A DNA stretch of 6,190 nt from JBFMDH01 sp044868105 (GCA_044868105.1 JBIOWC010000438.1:1-6190), one strand, 5' to 3'; shown: positions 1 to 4,419, counted from the stretch's first letter. The notes: generated by a model not told the origin, from the sequence alone. Translations and numbers: made by a program.

Positions 1-178
1 TGCCCTGCTTGAATCCATCGCCAGCAACCATGCCGCGCAAATGACGGCCATGGATTCGGCAACCAAAAACGCCGGCGACGTGATTGACACGCTGACCTTG
101 AATATGAACCGCGTGCGACAAGCTTCAATCACCCGCGAAATCATTGAAGTCGTTTCCGGCGCCCAGGCGCTAGGGTAG
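1..178 (+). CDS. atpG: ATP synthase F1 gamma subunit, C-terminal end (partial)
   Basis: The reading frame starting at base 2 runs open from the window edge to TAG at 176-178 and gives the last 58 residues of a protein. It contains MDSATKNAGDVIDTLTL, then NMNRVRQASITREIIEVVSGAQAL, which is the highly conserved C-terminal helix of the F1-ATPase gamma subunit: the M-x-SATKNA segment followed by the N-R-x-RQA-x-IT-E-I-E-x-V-GA-AL pattern. In the family this helix turns inside the alpha3-beta3 ring and couples proton flow to ATP synthesis at the membrane. The start lies outside the window. A terminator follows 25 bases after the stop, so this is probably the end of its transcription unit. Identification is from motif recognition only. 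Confidence 0.9.
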   Translation, partial: ALLESIASNHAAQMTAMDSATKNAGDVIDTLTLNMNRVRQASITREIIEVVSGAQALG

Positions 179-203
179 CCGCAGCGTGTAGAGAACAACT
201 TGT

Positions 204-240
204 AAAAGGCAAAATCGAAATCGGTTTTGCCTTTTCTCTT
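204..240 (+). terminator. Intrinsic terminator after atpG
   Basis: An 11-bp perfect stem pairs AAAAGGCAAAA (204-214) with TTTTGCCTTTT (225-235), extended inward by U-G and C-G pairs, and is followed by a T-rich run (232-242). The A-rich left arm gives it terminator form on the opposite strand as well, so it may act in both directions. It separates atpG from the VanZ-like gene. Confidence 0.8.
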
Positions 241-283
241 TTGCATTCAAAGCGCCAAATTTTCTTGTTATGATTGACGGCAA

Positions 284-778
284 ATGGCAGAAAATTTAGC
301 AACGCCACAACTCACCGTTCCCGAACGTATAATTCGCTACTGGATTCCGGTTGGGTTGATGTTGTGTTTGATGTATTTCTTCTCTACGGATGTTTTTTCC
401 GGTCATAACACCCAACGCCTGATTGATTGGTTCGTCAATTTATTCTGGGGCGATGATGGCAAACCGAGCGTGCGGACGACCAATTTCTGGGTTCGTAAGT
501 TCGCTCACTTTTTTGAGTATGCGGTTCTGGCAGCCCTGTTGTTTCGCGCCTTCCGCGCCGAAAGTCGGATTCACTGGCGGTTGAAATGGGCGCTCTATTC
601 ATTCTCGATTATCGTCATCTGGGCCTTGCTGGACGAGTTTCATCAGTCCTTTACAAAATTTCGCGGGAGCTCCATTTATGATTCTTTGATTGATTCAGCC
701 GGTGGTCTGTTCTCTCTGACCTTGATTGCCCTGTACGGTTATTTCACACGCCGCAAACGCGATTCCTTGATTTCTTAA
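284..778 (+). CDS. VanZ-like family membrane protein
   Basis: The product is 164 residues with about four hydrophobic segments (about 17-35, 74-90, 104-116 and 139-154). The VanZ-like pattern is clear: R71-K-x-A-H75-x-x-E78-Y79 at the start of the second membrane segment, D117-E118-x-H120-Q121 after the third, R127-G, then D133-S-x-x-D137-x-x-G before the last. These conserved charged residues define the family, named for VanZ of teicoplanin resistance; most members are of unknown function, so no resistance role is implied. The basic tail (RRKR, 156-159) fits a cytoplasmic C-terminus. I see no strong Shine-Dalgarno sequence before the ATG at 284; an ATG at 271 is in another frame. The gene stands alone between a terminator and an AT-rich spacer. 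Confidence 0.85.
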   Translation: MAENLATPQLTVPERIIRYWIPVGLMLCLMYFFSTDVFSGHNTQRLIDWFVNLFWGDDGKPSVRTTNFWVRKFAHFFEYAVLAALLFRAFRAESRIHWRLKWALYSFSIIVIWALLDEFHQSFTKFRGSSIYDSLIDSAGGLFSLTLIALYGYFTRRKRDSLIS

Positions 779-962
779 AAGCGCTTCGAAAAAGAATTTT
801 TTCTCCTTTAAAATATTTTTTGAAAATAATCTGCAATAAAATATTTTGCCGGCATTCAAAAAACTTGAAACAAGATTTCAAACGCTCGCGTAGTGATGAG
901 TGCAAATAAGCGGTATTTCCTAAGCTTTTTTGAAGTTTTTTTTAAATTTTAGAAAAAAGTTG
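779..962. other. AT-rich spacer with a repeated palindrome
   Basis: No gene is visible here. The 10-base palindrome AAAATATTTT occurs twice (810-819 and 838-847), 28 bases apart. The stretch from about 920 to 958 is almost pure A/T tracts and lies just upstream of a good -35 box, so it could act as an UP element. A weak GAAAAA/TTTTTTC hairpin near 788-803 could terminate the VanZ-like transcript. Confidence 0.35.
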
Positions 963-991
963 TTGACATTGTTGAAGCAAAGTTCGATACT
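963..991 (+). promoter_or_regulatory. Sigma70-type promoter before the structured region
   Basis: A perfect -35 box TTGACA (963-968) is separated by 17 bases from GATACT (986-991), which matches 4 of 6 positions of the -10 consensus. A/T tracts upstream resemble an UP element. Transcription would start near 998. Confidence 0.55.
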
Positions 992-1031
992 GTCGCTTCT
1001 TTTTCAACTTTCTTTGGAGAATGAAAAGCAA

Positions 1032-1241
1032 ATGATGCTCAAAGGACAAAGACAAATAGCACAGGGTCGCGTGACACGCAGGTGGAGCGCCGAACGGCTG
1101 ACTGTCGGTACGTTCTTTGGGCTGAACCTCCGCCCGTGTTCACAACCCACATTATCGAATATTAATTCAGTCGGCTTTAATACCATCAATAATCAGGGTA
1201 TGGCGAAAACCCATGGCACTGATTATATGAGTATCAACTGA
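1032..1241 (+). CDS. Doubtful 69-residue ORF inside the structured region
   Basis: An ORF starts at tandem ATG codons (1032, 1035), 11 bases after GGAGA (1016-1020), a layout like the start of the HNH gene further on (GGAGAAGCAGATGATG). The product is basic at its start (KGQRQ, RVTRRW) and rich in N, T and S at its end, with no recognised domain. The same bases form the long paired stem of the candidate RNA, which would hinder translation, and the composition is not typical of a folded protein. I list it because promoter and ribosome binding site are in place, but I think the RNA reading is more likely. Confidence 0.2.
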   Translation: MMLKGQRQIAQGRVTRRWSAERLTVGTFFGLNLRPCSQPTLSNINSVGFNTINNQGMAKTHGTDYMSIN

Positions 1242-1246
1242 TACAG

Positions 1247-1269
1247 CGGGAGCGGTTCTCCCGCTCCCG
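1247..1269 (+). terminator. GC-rich hairpin without a T run
   Basis: CGGGAGCGG (1247-1255) pairs perfectly over 9 bp with CCGCTCCCG (1261-1269) around loop TTCTC. It begins just after the stop of the 1032-1241 ORF. No T tract follows, so it may be a structural domain of the candidate RNA or a weak or factor-dependent terminator. Confidence 0.4.
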
Positions 1270-1306
1270 AAAATCTCGAAAAATAAATTCCCAACAGAGA
1301 CTTTCC

Positions 1307-1361
1307 AAGGAGCGGGCAGCTTCCGAAATTTGATTCGGCAAGTTGTTCTGGCTCCTTTTTT
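1307..1361 (+). terminator. Compound intrinsic terminator
   Basis: A three-tier hairpin: AAGGAGC (1307-1313) pairs with GCTCCTT (1351-1357), CAGCTT (1317-1322) with AAGTTG (1340-1345), and CCGAA (1323-1327) with TTCGG (1334-1338) around loop ATTTGA. A T run (1356-1361) follows. It ends the promoter-962 transcript just before the tRNA array promoter. The unusual length suggests that it could also be a folded RNA domain. Confidence 0.7.
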
Positions 1362-1366
1362 GTTGT

Positions 1367-1394
1367 TTGACAATTTAATTCGCCTTTTTTAGTT
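1367..1394 (+). promoter_or_regulatory. Probable promoter of the tRNA array
   Basis: A perfect TTGACA (1367-1372) lies 32 bases before the first tRNA. The best -10 candidate, TTAGTT (1389-1394) at 16-base spacing, is a poor match. A start near 1400 would leave only a few leader bases before tRNA-Tyr. I find no other convincing promoter in the first half of the array. Confidence 0.4.
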
Positions 1395-1404
1395 CGCAAG
1401 TAGC

Positions 1405-1487
1405 GCCGGATTGGCAGAATGGAATTGCGATGGTCTGTAAAACCATGGGTCAAGATGATCATAGAGGTTCGATTCCTCTATCCGGCA
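1405..1487 (+). tRNA. tRNA-Tyr (GTA)
   Basis: Acceptor GCCGGAT pairs fully with ATCCGGC and the discriminator is A. Anticodon stem ATGGT/ACCAT encloses CTGTAAA with GTA at 1437-1439. A long variable arm is present, as expected for bacterial tRNA-Tyr. CCA is not encoded. It is the first gene of the array. Confidence 0.95.
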
Positions 1488-1494
1488 TCGCGTT

Positions 1495-1566
1495 AGGAGC
1501 GTGAGGTAACGGGCAACCTGAAGGTCTCCAAAACCTTTCATCCGAGTTCAACTCTCGGCGCTCCTG
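1495..1566 (+). tRNA. tRNA-Trp (CCA)
   Basis: Acceptor AGGAGCG pairs perfectly with CGCTCCT. Anticodon stem AAGGT/ACCTT carries loop CTCCAAA, with CCA at 1528-1530. Discriminator G73 fits tRNA-Trp. No terminal CCA is encoded. Confidence 0.95.
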
Positions 1567-1575
1567 TCAGCTTTC

Positions 1576-1662
1576 GGGGGGTTCGCACAACTGGTAGTGC
1601 AGCGGTCTTGAAAACCGCCGGGTCTTTGCGGGCCTGTAAGAGTTCGAGTCTCTTACCCTCCG
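1576..1662 (+). tRNA. tRNA-Ser (TGA)
   Basis: Acceptor GGGGGGT pairs with ACCCTCC (one G-U) and G73 is the usual serine discriminator. Stem GCGGT/ACCGC encloses CTTGAAA with TGA at 1609-1611. It has the long variable arm of tRNA-Ser and T loop TTCGAGT. No CCA. Confidence 0.95.
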
Positions 1663-1670
1663 TGCGCGTT

Positions 1671-1755
1671 GGAGGTGTGGGTGAATGGTTAAACCAACGG
1701 TTTGCTAAATCGTCGTCTCACCAGGGATGTACAGGTTCGAGTCCTGTCGCCTCCG
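1671..1755 (+). tRNA. tRNA-Ser (GCT)
   Basis: Acceptor GGAGGTG pairs with CGCCTCC and the discriminator is G. Stem ACGGT/ATCGT encloses TTGCTAA with GCT at 1704-1706. The long variable arm and G73 support serine. It reads AGC/AGU codons. No CCA. Confidence 0.95.
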
Positions 1756-1759
1756 TTTT

Positions 1760-1836
1760 GGATCCGTAGCTCAGTTGGACTCAAGAGCGCTTGTCTACGA
1801 AACAAGAGGTCGCAGGTTCAAGTCCTGCCGGGTTCA
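1760..1836 (+). tRNA. tRNA-Arg (ACG)
   Basis: Acceptor GGATCCG pairs with CGGGTTC through two G-U pairs; discriminator A. Stem CTTGT/ACAAG encloses CTACGAA with ACG at 1797-1799, where A34 would normally be deaminated to inosine by TadA. No CCA. A 96-base spacer without a visible gene follows. Confidence 0.93.
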
Positions 1837-1932
1837 TCAACTCGCCCATCATCAGACTATGACCATTTATGGATGAGCTGTTTTTACATAGATAACTATA
1901 TCGGTATTTAACAAAATAACTGTTAAGCAAAT

Positions 1933-2015
1933 GCGGAAGTGGCGAAACCGGCAAACGCAGCAGCCTTAAAAGCTGTCGCCTGAAAGGCCTGTGAGTTCGA
2001 CTCTCACCTTCCGCA
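1933..2015 (+). tRNA. tRNA-Leu (TAA)
   Basis: Acceptor GCGGAAG pairs perfectly with CTTCCGC; discriminator A as in leucine tRNAs. Stem GCAGC/GCTGT encloses CTTAAAA with TAA at 1967-1969. Long variable arm present. No CCA. The acceptor is nearly identical to that of Leu-TAG (2172-2256), which suggests duplication. Confidence 0.95.
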
Positions 2016-2087
2016 TTCAAAGGTGTTCCGTTTAACGCGGTTTATAGACAGGGCGAGAACTTAATAACCGTGTTGAGCGGAGCTAAT

Positions 2088-2165
2088 GCGGGAGTGGCGG
2101 AAACAGGCATACGCAACAGACCCAAAACCTGTTCTTTGTGGGTTCGACTCCCACCTCCCGCACCA
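2088..2165 (+). tRNA. tRNA-Leu (CAA), with C33
   Basis: Acceptor GCGGGAG pairs perfectly with CTCCCGC, followed by A73 and an encoded CCA (2163-2165). The loop CCCAAAA places CAA at 2123-2125, but position 33 is C rather than U and the 31-39 pair is A-C, so the loop may open to 9 nt. The variable arm is short for leucine (about 12 nt). Leu-CAA is the best reading; decoding efficiency may be altered. Six bases separate it from the next tRNA. Confidence 0.82.
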
Positions 2166-2171
2166 GACTAT

Positions 2172-2256
2172 GCGGAAGTGGCGTAAACGGTAAACGCGCC
2201 AGTCTTAGAAACTGGAGTCTTCACTGACCCTGCGGGTTCGACTCCCGCCTTCCGTA
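2172..2256 (+). tRNA. tRNA-Leu (TAG)
   Basis: Acceptor GCGGAAG pairs with CTTCCGT, leaving G1-U72; discriminator A. Stem CCAGT/ACTGG is perfect and encloses CTTAGAA with TAG at 2206-2208. Long variable arm present. No CCA. Confidence 0.94.
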
Positions 2257-2308
2257 TCAAGTGGCACGAAATCGGCTTCCGTAGCCGGTTTGAAGGTGAA
2301 AACAATGA

Positions 2309-2386
2309 GTGGGTGTAGCTCAGCCCGGCAAGAGCGCAGGTATGCCACACCTGAGGTCGCGAGTTCAAATCTCGTCATCCACTCCA
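2309..2386 (+). tRNA. tRNA-Gly (GCC)
   Basis: Acceptor GTGGGTG pairs with CATCCAC; discriminator T as is usual for glycine, then encoded CCA (2384-2386). Stem CAGGT/ACCTG encloses ATGCCAC with GCC at 2344-2346. Confidence 0.93.
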
Positions 2387-2398
2387 CAACACATATAG

Positions 2399-2473
2399 GC
2401 GCGTGTCGCCAAGATGGTTTAAGGCGTGGCTCTGCAAAAGCCATCATCGTGAGTTCAACTCTCACCACGCGCT
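2399..2473 (+). tRNA. tRNA-Cys (GCA)
   Basis: Acceptor GCGCGTG pairs perfectly with CACGCGC and U73 is the key cysteine discriminator. Stem TGGCT/AGCCA encloses CTGCAAA with GCA at 2434-2436. T stem GTGAG/CTCAC. No CCA. Confidence 0.95.
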
Positions 2474-2501
2474 CTTAATCTCAAGAAAGGAACAACAGCC
2501 A

Positions 2502-2756
2502 ATGACCGTTAGACCAGCAGAAATTTCTCTCTTCGATTCAATCTCTAAAGTTCGCGACGAGGTTTCTGTAATGGGCAATGGGCGATTTGCTGGAGTTCGG
2601 TTTCTGGAAAGGAGGGACAACCAAAATGGTCTTCGATACGACGATCGTTCTGTTAATTGCAAAGGTAGTAGCGAAGCTGGCGATGTTGGCAATCAGCGGG
2701 TTGTTTCTCCTGATTCAACATCTGTTCTAACCCACCCGTCTAAAGCCTTGTTTTAG
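2502..2756 (+). CDS. Doubtful 84-residue ORF between tRNA-Cys and tRNA-Glu
   Basis: An ATG at 2502 follows AAGGA (2486-2490 region) and opens a frame to TAG at 2754-2756. The product begins MTVRPAEISLFDSISKVRDE and has no domain I recognise. It overlaps, in another frame, the better-supported 34-codon ORF (2626-2730) and that ORF's ribosome binding site, and its stop lies inside a hairpin. It could be a leader peptide coupled to the small membrane ORF, or a chance frame. Confidence 0.2.
   Translation: MTVRPAEISLFDSISKVRDEVSVMGNGRFAGVRFLERRDNQNGLRYDDRSVNCKGSSEAGDVGNQRVVSPDSTSVLTHPSKALF
2626..2730 (+). CDS. Small single-span membrane peptide (34 residues)
   Basis: An ATG at 2626 lies 10 bases after AAAGGAGGG (2608-2616), the strongest Shine-Dalgarno sequence in the window. 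The peptide starts MVFDTTIVLLIAKVVAKLAM and ends SGLFLLIQHLF; residues about 7-31 are strongly hydrophobic with two lysines, giving one membrane-spanning helix. An in-frame ATG at 2578 would add 16 residues but has a weak binding site, and an in-frame TAA at 2569 closes the frame above it. A hairpin follows 4 bases after the stop. Size and form resemble small membrane peptides such as type I toxins or regulatory peptides, but nothing in the sequence assigns a function. Confidence 0.5.
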   Translation: MVFDTTIVLLIAKVVAKLAMLAISGLFLLIQHLF

Positions 2757-2761
2757 GCGGG
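2735..2761 (+). terminator. Hairpin after the small membrane ORF
   Basis: CCCGTCTAAA (2735-2744) pairs over 10 bp with TTTAGGCGGG (2752-2761) around a 7-base loop. No T run follows, so it may slow or partly terminate transcription, or guide processing before tRNA-Glu eight bases on. Confidence 0.5.
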
Positions 2762-2768
2762 CAGCTGC

Positions 2769-2841
2769 GGGGCGTTATGCAAGCGGTTAAGCGACGTGGC
2801 TTTCAATCACGTAGACGCGGGTTCGAGTCCCGCACGCCCTG
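2769..2841 (+). tRNA. tRNA-Glu (TTC)
   Basis: Acceptor GGGGCGT pairs with ACGCCCT (G1-U72); discriminator G fits glutamate. Stem CGTGG/TCACG encloses CTTTCAA with TTC at 2802-2804. T stem GCGGG/CCCGC. No CCA. Confidence 0.94.
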
Positions 2842-2848
2842 CTTGAAT

Positions 2849-2925
2849 GGTGGATGAGGCGCTGTTGGTAGCGCGCGCGTCTGTGGAACGTGTCGGCGCG
2901 GGTTCGATTCCCGTCATCCGCCCCA
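2849..2925 (+). tRNA. tRNA-His (GTG)
   Basis: Acceptor GTGGATG pairs with CATCCGC. The extra G(-1) at 2849 faces C73 at 2922, the hallmark of tRNA-His. CCA is encoded (2923-2925). Stem CGCGT/ACGTG encloses CTGTGGA with GTG at 2883-2885. Confidence 0.95.
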
Positions 2926-2931
2926 ACTTGA

Positions 2932-3007
2932 GGAGGCGTAGCTCAGCCCGGTTAAGAGCACCCGGTTGTCAACCGGTAGGTCGTGGGTTCAAATCCCATC
3001 GTCTCCG
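2932..3007 (+). tRNA. tRNA-Asp (GTC)
   Basis: Acceptor GGAGGCG pairs with CGTCTCC; discriminator G. Stem CCCGG/CCGGT has a C-U mismatch at 27-43 and encloses TTGTCAA with GTC at 2968-2970. No CCA. Confidence 0.94.
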
Positions 3008-3013
3008 CTAACT

Positions 3014-3087
3014 GGATCGGTAACTCAACTGGCGAGAGTAGCTGATTCTTAATCAGCAGGTTGTGAGTTCAACTCTCACCCGATCCA
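3014..3087 (+). tRNA. tRNA-Lys (CTT)
   Basis: Acceptor GGATCGG pairs perfectly with CCGATCC; discriminator A. Stem GCTGA/TCAGC encloses TTCTTAA with CTT at 3048-3050. No CCA. A separate Lys-TTT lies at 3306-3379. Confidence 0.94.
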
Positions 3088-3094
3088 TCGCCGC

Positions 3095-3184
3095 GCCCCT
3101 GTAGTTTAATTGGCAAAACAGCAAGCCTATACCTTGCAAGCGCCAGATCAGCGCGTGATTCGAGTTCGAGTCTCGACGGGGGCA
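3095..3184 (+). tRNA. Class II-like tRNA with anticodon TAT (Ile codon AUA)
   Basis: Acceptor GCCCCTG pairs with CGGGGGC (one U-G), discriminator A. Anticodon stem GCAAG/CTTGC is perfect and its 7-base loop CCTATAC puts TAT at 3128-3130, with C instead of U at 33. D stem GTTT/AAAC and T stem TCGAG/CTCGA are intact. Between the anticodon and T stems are 22 bases with a GCGC/GCGC hairpin, a long variable arm not expected in tRNA-Ile, which is class I. By codon it is Ile(UAU); by shape and A73 it resembles Leu or Tyr tRNAs, and LeuRS in Escherichia coli ignores the anticodon. What it is charged with cannot be settled here. An insertion in an ordinary tRNA-Ile is the simpler alternative. Confidence 0.7.
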
Positions 3185-3199
3185 TCGGAGTAGTGCTGA

Positions 3200-3225
3200 G
3201 GAAAGGATGAAGGCGGAAGGCTGAA
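3200..3225 (+). repeat. Dispersed intergenic repeat, copy 1
   Basis: The 26 bases beginning GGAAAGGATGAAGG and ending AAGGCTGAA are repeated exactly at 4773-4798. Both copies follow a GTGCTGAGGA block (3193-3202 and 4753-4762). Within the 3185-3305 spacer AGGCTG (3218-3223) can pair with CAGCCT (3254-3259). No gene is visible in this spacer. Confidence 0.7.
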
Positions 3226-3305
3226 CGATCAATTCATTCTTTTGTTCATCTGGCAGCCTCTCTCCAAGAAATTTAGTGACCCGGTCATTAAACAAATTTG
3301 ACATC

Positions 3306-3379
3306 GGGTTGGTAGCTCAGTCGGCTAGAGCAAGCGCCTTTTAAGCGCGAGGTCGTGAGTTCAACTCTCACCCGACCCA
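3306..3379 (+). tRNA. tRNA-Lys (TTT)
   Basis: Acceptor GGGTTGG pairs perfectly with CCGACCC except for wobble-free order; discriminator A. Stem AGCGC/GCGCG (A-G mismatch at 27-43) encloses CTTTTAA with TTT at 3340-3342. T stem GTGAG/CTCAC. No CCA. Confidence 0.93.
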
Positions 3380-3393
3380 CTTGTAAGGTTGTG

Positions 3394-3440
3394 AAAAGGT
3401 GAAGGGGTGATGACGAAAGATTTCCTCACCAATGCCTTTT
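3394..3440 (+). other. Imperfect hairpin in the Lys-Met spacer
   Basis: AAAAGG (3394-3399) can pair with CCTTTT (3435-3440) and GGTGA (3406-3410) with TCACC (3426-3430). It may aid precursor processing or be a worn repeat. No gene is visible in the spacer. Confidence 0.35.
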
Positions 3441-3461
3441 AACTGCTCTTTCAGGATTTTT

Positions 3462-3533
3462 TGCGGAGTAGTTCAGTAGGAGAACAGGGGTCTCATAAGC
3501 CTCAGGTCGCAGGTGCAAATCCTGCCTCCGCAA
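3462..3533 (+). tRNA. tRNA-Met (CAT), unusual T loop
   Basis: Acceptor TGCGGAG pairs perfectly with CTCCGCA; discriminator A. Stem GGGGT/GCCTC encloses CTCATAA with CAT at 3494-3496. The T loop is TGCAAAT, with G at position 55 where U (pseudouridine) is nearly universal. The anticodon stem lacks the three G-C pairs of initiators and U1-A72 is paired, so it is an elongator Met or an Ile tRNA whose C34 becomes lysidine; the sequence cannot separate these. No CCA. Confidence 0.88.
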
Positions 3534-3544
3534 TTCTATTTTGA

Positions 3545-3620
3545 TTCGGCGTAACTCAGTTGGCAGAGTGTCCGCCTGTTAAGCGGGAAGTCGCTGGTTC
3601 GAATCCAGCCGCCGGAGCCA
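3545..3620 (+). tRNA. tRNA-Asn (GTT)
   Basis: Acceptor TTCGGCG pairs with CGCCGGA (one U-G); G73 fits asparagine and CCA is encoded (3618-3620). Stem TCCGC/GCGGG encloses CTGTTAA with GTT at 3578-3580. Only four bases separate it from the next tRNA. Confidence 0.95.
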
Positions 3621-3624
3621 GTTT

Positions 3625-3699
3625 CGGGGTGAAGGCAAATGGCAAGCCCCTTGGCCTGGGACCAAGAAAAAGAGAGTTCGATTCTCTCCGCCCCGCCCA
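3625..3699 (+). tRNA. tRNA-Pro (TGG), atypical copy with C33
   Basis: Acceptor CGGGGTG pairs with CGCCCCG, then C73 and an encoded CCA (3697-3699). Stem CTTGG/CCAAG encloses CCTGGGA with TGG at 3657-3659 but C at position 33, C73 instead of the usual proline A73, and an all-A variable loop. A normal Pro-TGG lies at 3761-3836; both are preceded by the same 15 bases GAGCCAGTTTCGGGG, so this is probably a diverged duplicate. Confidence 0.8.
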
Positions 3700-3760
3700 T
3701 TTTTGAAAGTGCTGTTTGAACCTAATCTGATGGCTTGAAATTGGCTGTCAGAGCCAGTTT

Positions 3761-3836
3761 CGGGGAATAGCTCAGGTGCGCTCAGAGCACACGGCTTGGG
3801 ACCGTGAGGTCGCTGGTTCGAATCCAGTTTCCCCGA
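3761..3836 (+). tRNA. tRNA-Pro (TGG), standard copy
   Basis: Acceptor CGGGGAA pairs perfectly with TTCCCCG; C1-G72 and A73 are typical of bacterial proline tRNAs. Stem CACGG/CCGTG encloses CTTGGGA with TGG at 3797-3799. No CCA. Confidence 0.95.
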
Positions 3837-3843
3837 CTTTTTT

Positions 3844-3917
3844 GGGGTAGTAGCTCAATTTGGCAGAGCGCTGCGCCTGCACCGCAGAGGTTGTCGGTTC
3901 AAATCCGACCTATTCCA
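3844..3917 (+). tRNA. tRNA-Ala (TGC), with C33
   Basis: Acceptor GGGGTAG pairs with CTATTCC and contains G3-U70, the identity pair for alanyl-tRNA synthetase; A73. Stem CTGCG/CGCAG encloses CCTGCAC with TGC at 3878-3880 and C at position 33. No CCA. Confidence 0.92.
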
Positions 3918-3921
3918 TCCC

Positions 3922-3996
3922 TGGAGCGTAGCTCAGTTTGGCGAGAGCACTCGGCTGATAACCGAGAGGTCAAGAGTTCAAATCTCTTCGCTCCAA
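3922..3996 (+). tRNA. tRNA-Ile (GAT)
   Basis: Acceptor TGGAGCG pairs perfectly with CGCTCCA; discriminator A. Stem CTCGG/CCGAG encloses CTGATAA with GAT at 3957-3959. The variable loop is short, in contrast to the UAU-tRNA at 3095. No CCA. Confidence 0.95.
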
Positions 3997-4021
3997 CTTT
4001 ATGGTTTGCCTCGCTGACCGG

Positions 4022-4118
4022 AGCGTCATTGGACGCTTGCGCGCGGTACGGTCTTTTCCTCCACCGTACCGCGCGGCGCTCGGAGGCTCAAATTTGCATA
4101 GTCAACCCGTAGGTTGAC
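4022..4118 (+). repeat. Cluster of three perfect hairpins
   Basis: The Ile-Arg spacer holds three consecutive inverted repeats: AGCGTC/GACGCT (4022-4027/4032-4037), a 12-bp perfect GC-rich stem GCGCGGTACGGT/ACCGTACCGCGC (4041-4052/4063-4074) and GTCAACC/GGTTGAC (4101-4107/4112-4118). None is followed by a clear T run (an A run follows at 4132), so these look like mobile palindromes or processing structures rather than a classical terminator. Confidence 0.6.
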
Positions 4119-4141
4119 ACATCAAGACACGTAAAAAAATT

Positions 4142-4216
4142 CGGGGTGTAGTTCAGCGGAGCCAGAACGCCTGTCTTCTAAACAGGAGGTCGAAGGTTCA
4201 AATCCTTCCATCCCGG
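4142..4216 (+). tRNA. tRNA-Arg (TCT)
   Basis: Acceptor CGGGGTG pairs with CATCCCG; discriminator G. Stem CCTGT/ACAGG encloses CTTCTAA with TCT at 4177-4179. It reads AGA/AGG. No CCA. Confidence 0.95.
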
Positions 4217-4221
4217 CTTAC

Positions 4222-4295
4222 GGTTGGGTAGCTCAGTTCGGAAGAGCACTGGTTTGAAAAACCAGGTGTCGGCGGTTCAATTCCGTCCCCAACCA
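4222..4295 (+). tRNA. tRNA-Phe (GAA)
   Basis: Acceptor GGTTGGG pairs perfectly with CCCAACC; A73 fits phenylalanine. Stem CTGGT/ACCAG encloses TTGAAAA with GAA at 4256-4258. No CCA. Confidence 0.95.
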
Positions 4296-4303
4296 CTGAT
4301 AAA

Positions 4304-4406
4304 AGCAAACAGCAAAAGGTAGCAACCGAAAGGCAAAATGAAATTGAGAAACCCACGACAAATTGAGCGCCGCATATTCAGGCGATGCTATCTTTTGCTT
4401 GTTGCT
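4304..4406 (+). repeat. Long imperfect palindrome in the Phe-Gln spacer
   Basis: The 21 bases at 4304-4324 pair with 4386-4406 at all but a few positions, giving a hairpin of about 103 nt. The spacer has no credible gene. Its length matches the palindrome at 4759-4865, although the sequences differ. Confidence 0.6.
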
Positions 4407-4419
4407 CTGCGCTTCGATT

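Larger units (their letters stand above)
998..1361 (+). ncRNA. Candidate structured RNA, family unknown
   Basis: Between a good promoter and an elaborate terminator lies about 360 nt of sequence rich in complementary segments. The main element is a long stem: GGGT (1064-1067), GTGA (1071-1074), CACG (1075-1078) and GGTGGAG (1081-1087) pair in order with ACCC (1145-1148), TCAC (1140-1143), CGTG (1135-1138) and CTCCGCC (1128-1134), giving 19 pairs with small bulges around a 40-nt inner region. A second hairpin pairs TAATCAG (1190-1196) with CTGATTA (1219-1225) and has an inner GGT/ACC. Then come GTATC/GATAC (1231-1235/1240-1244) and a 9-bp GC hairpin (1247-1269). TCTTTGG (1011-1017) can also pair with CCAAGGA (1305-1311), closing the whole domain. 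I recognise no family: it lacks the tmRNA ends, the T-box sequence and RNase P signatures. Alternatives are a long leader for the tRNA array or a small protein gene with coincidental structure. Confidence 0.45.

Noticed and set aside
998..1361. tmRNA, T-box leader or RNase P RNA
   Set aside because: There are no tRNA-like ends with a GGTTCGA-type T arm, no T-box sequence, and no conserved RNase P core sequences.
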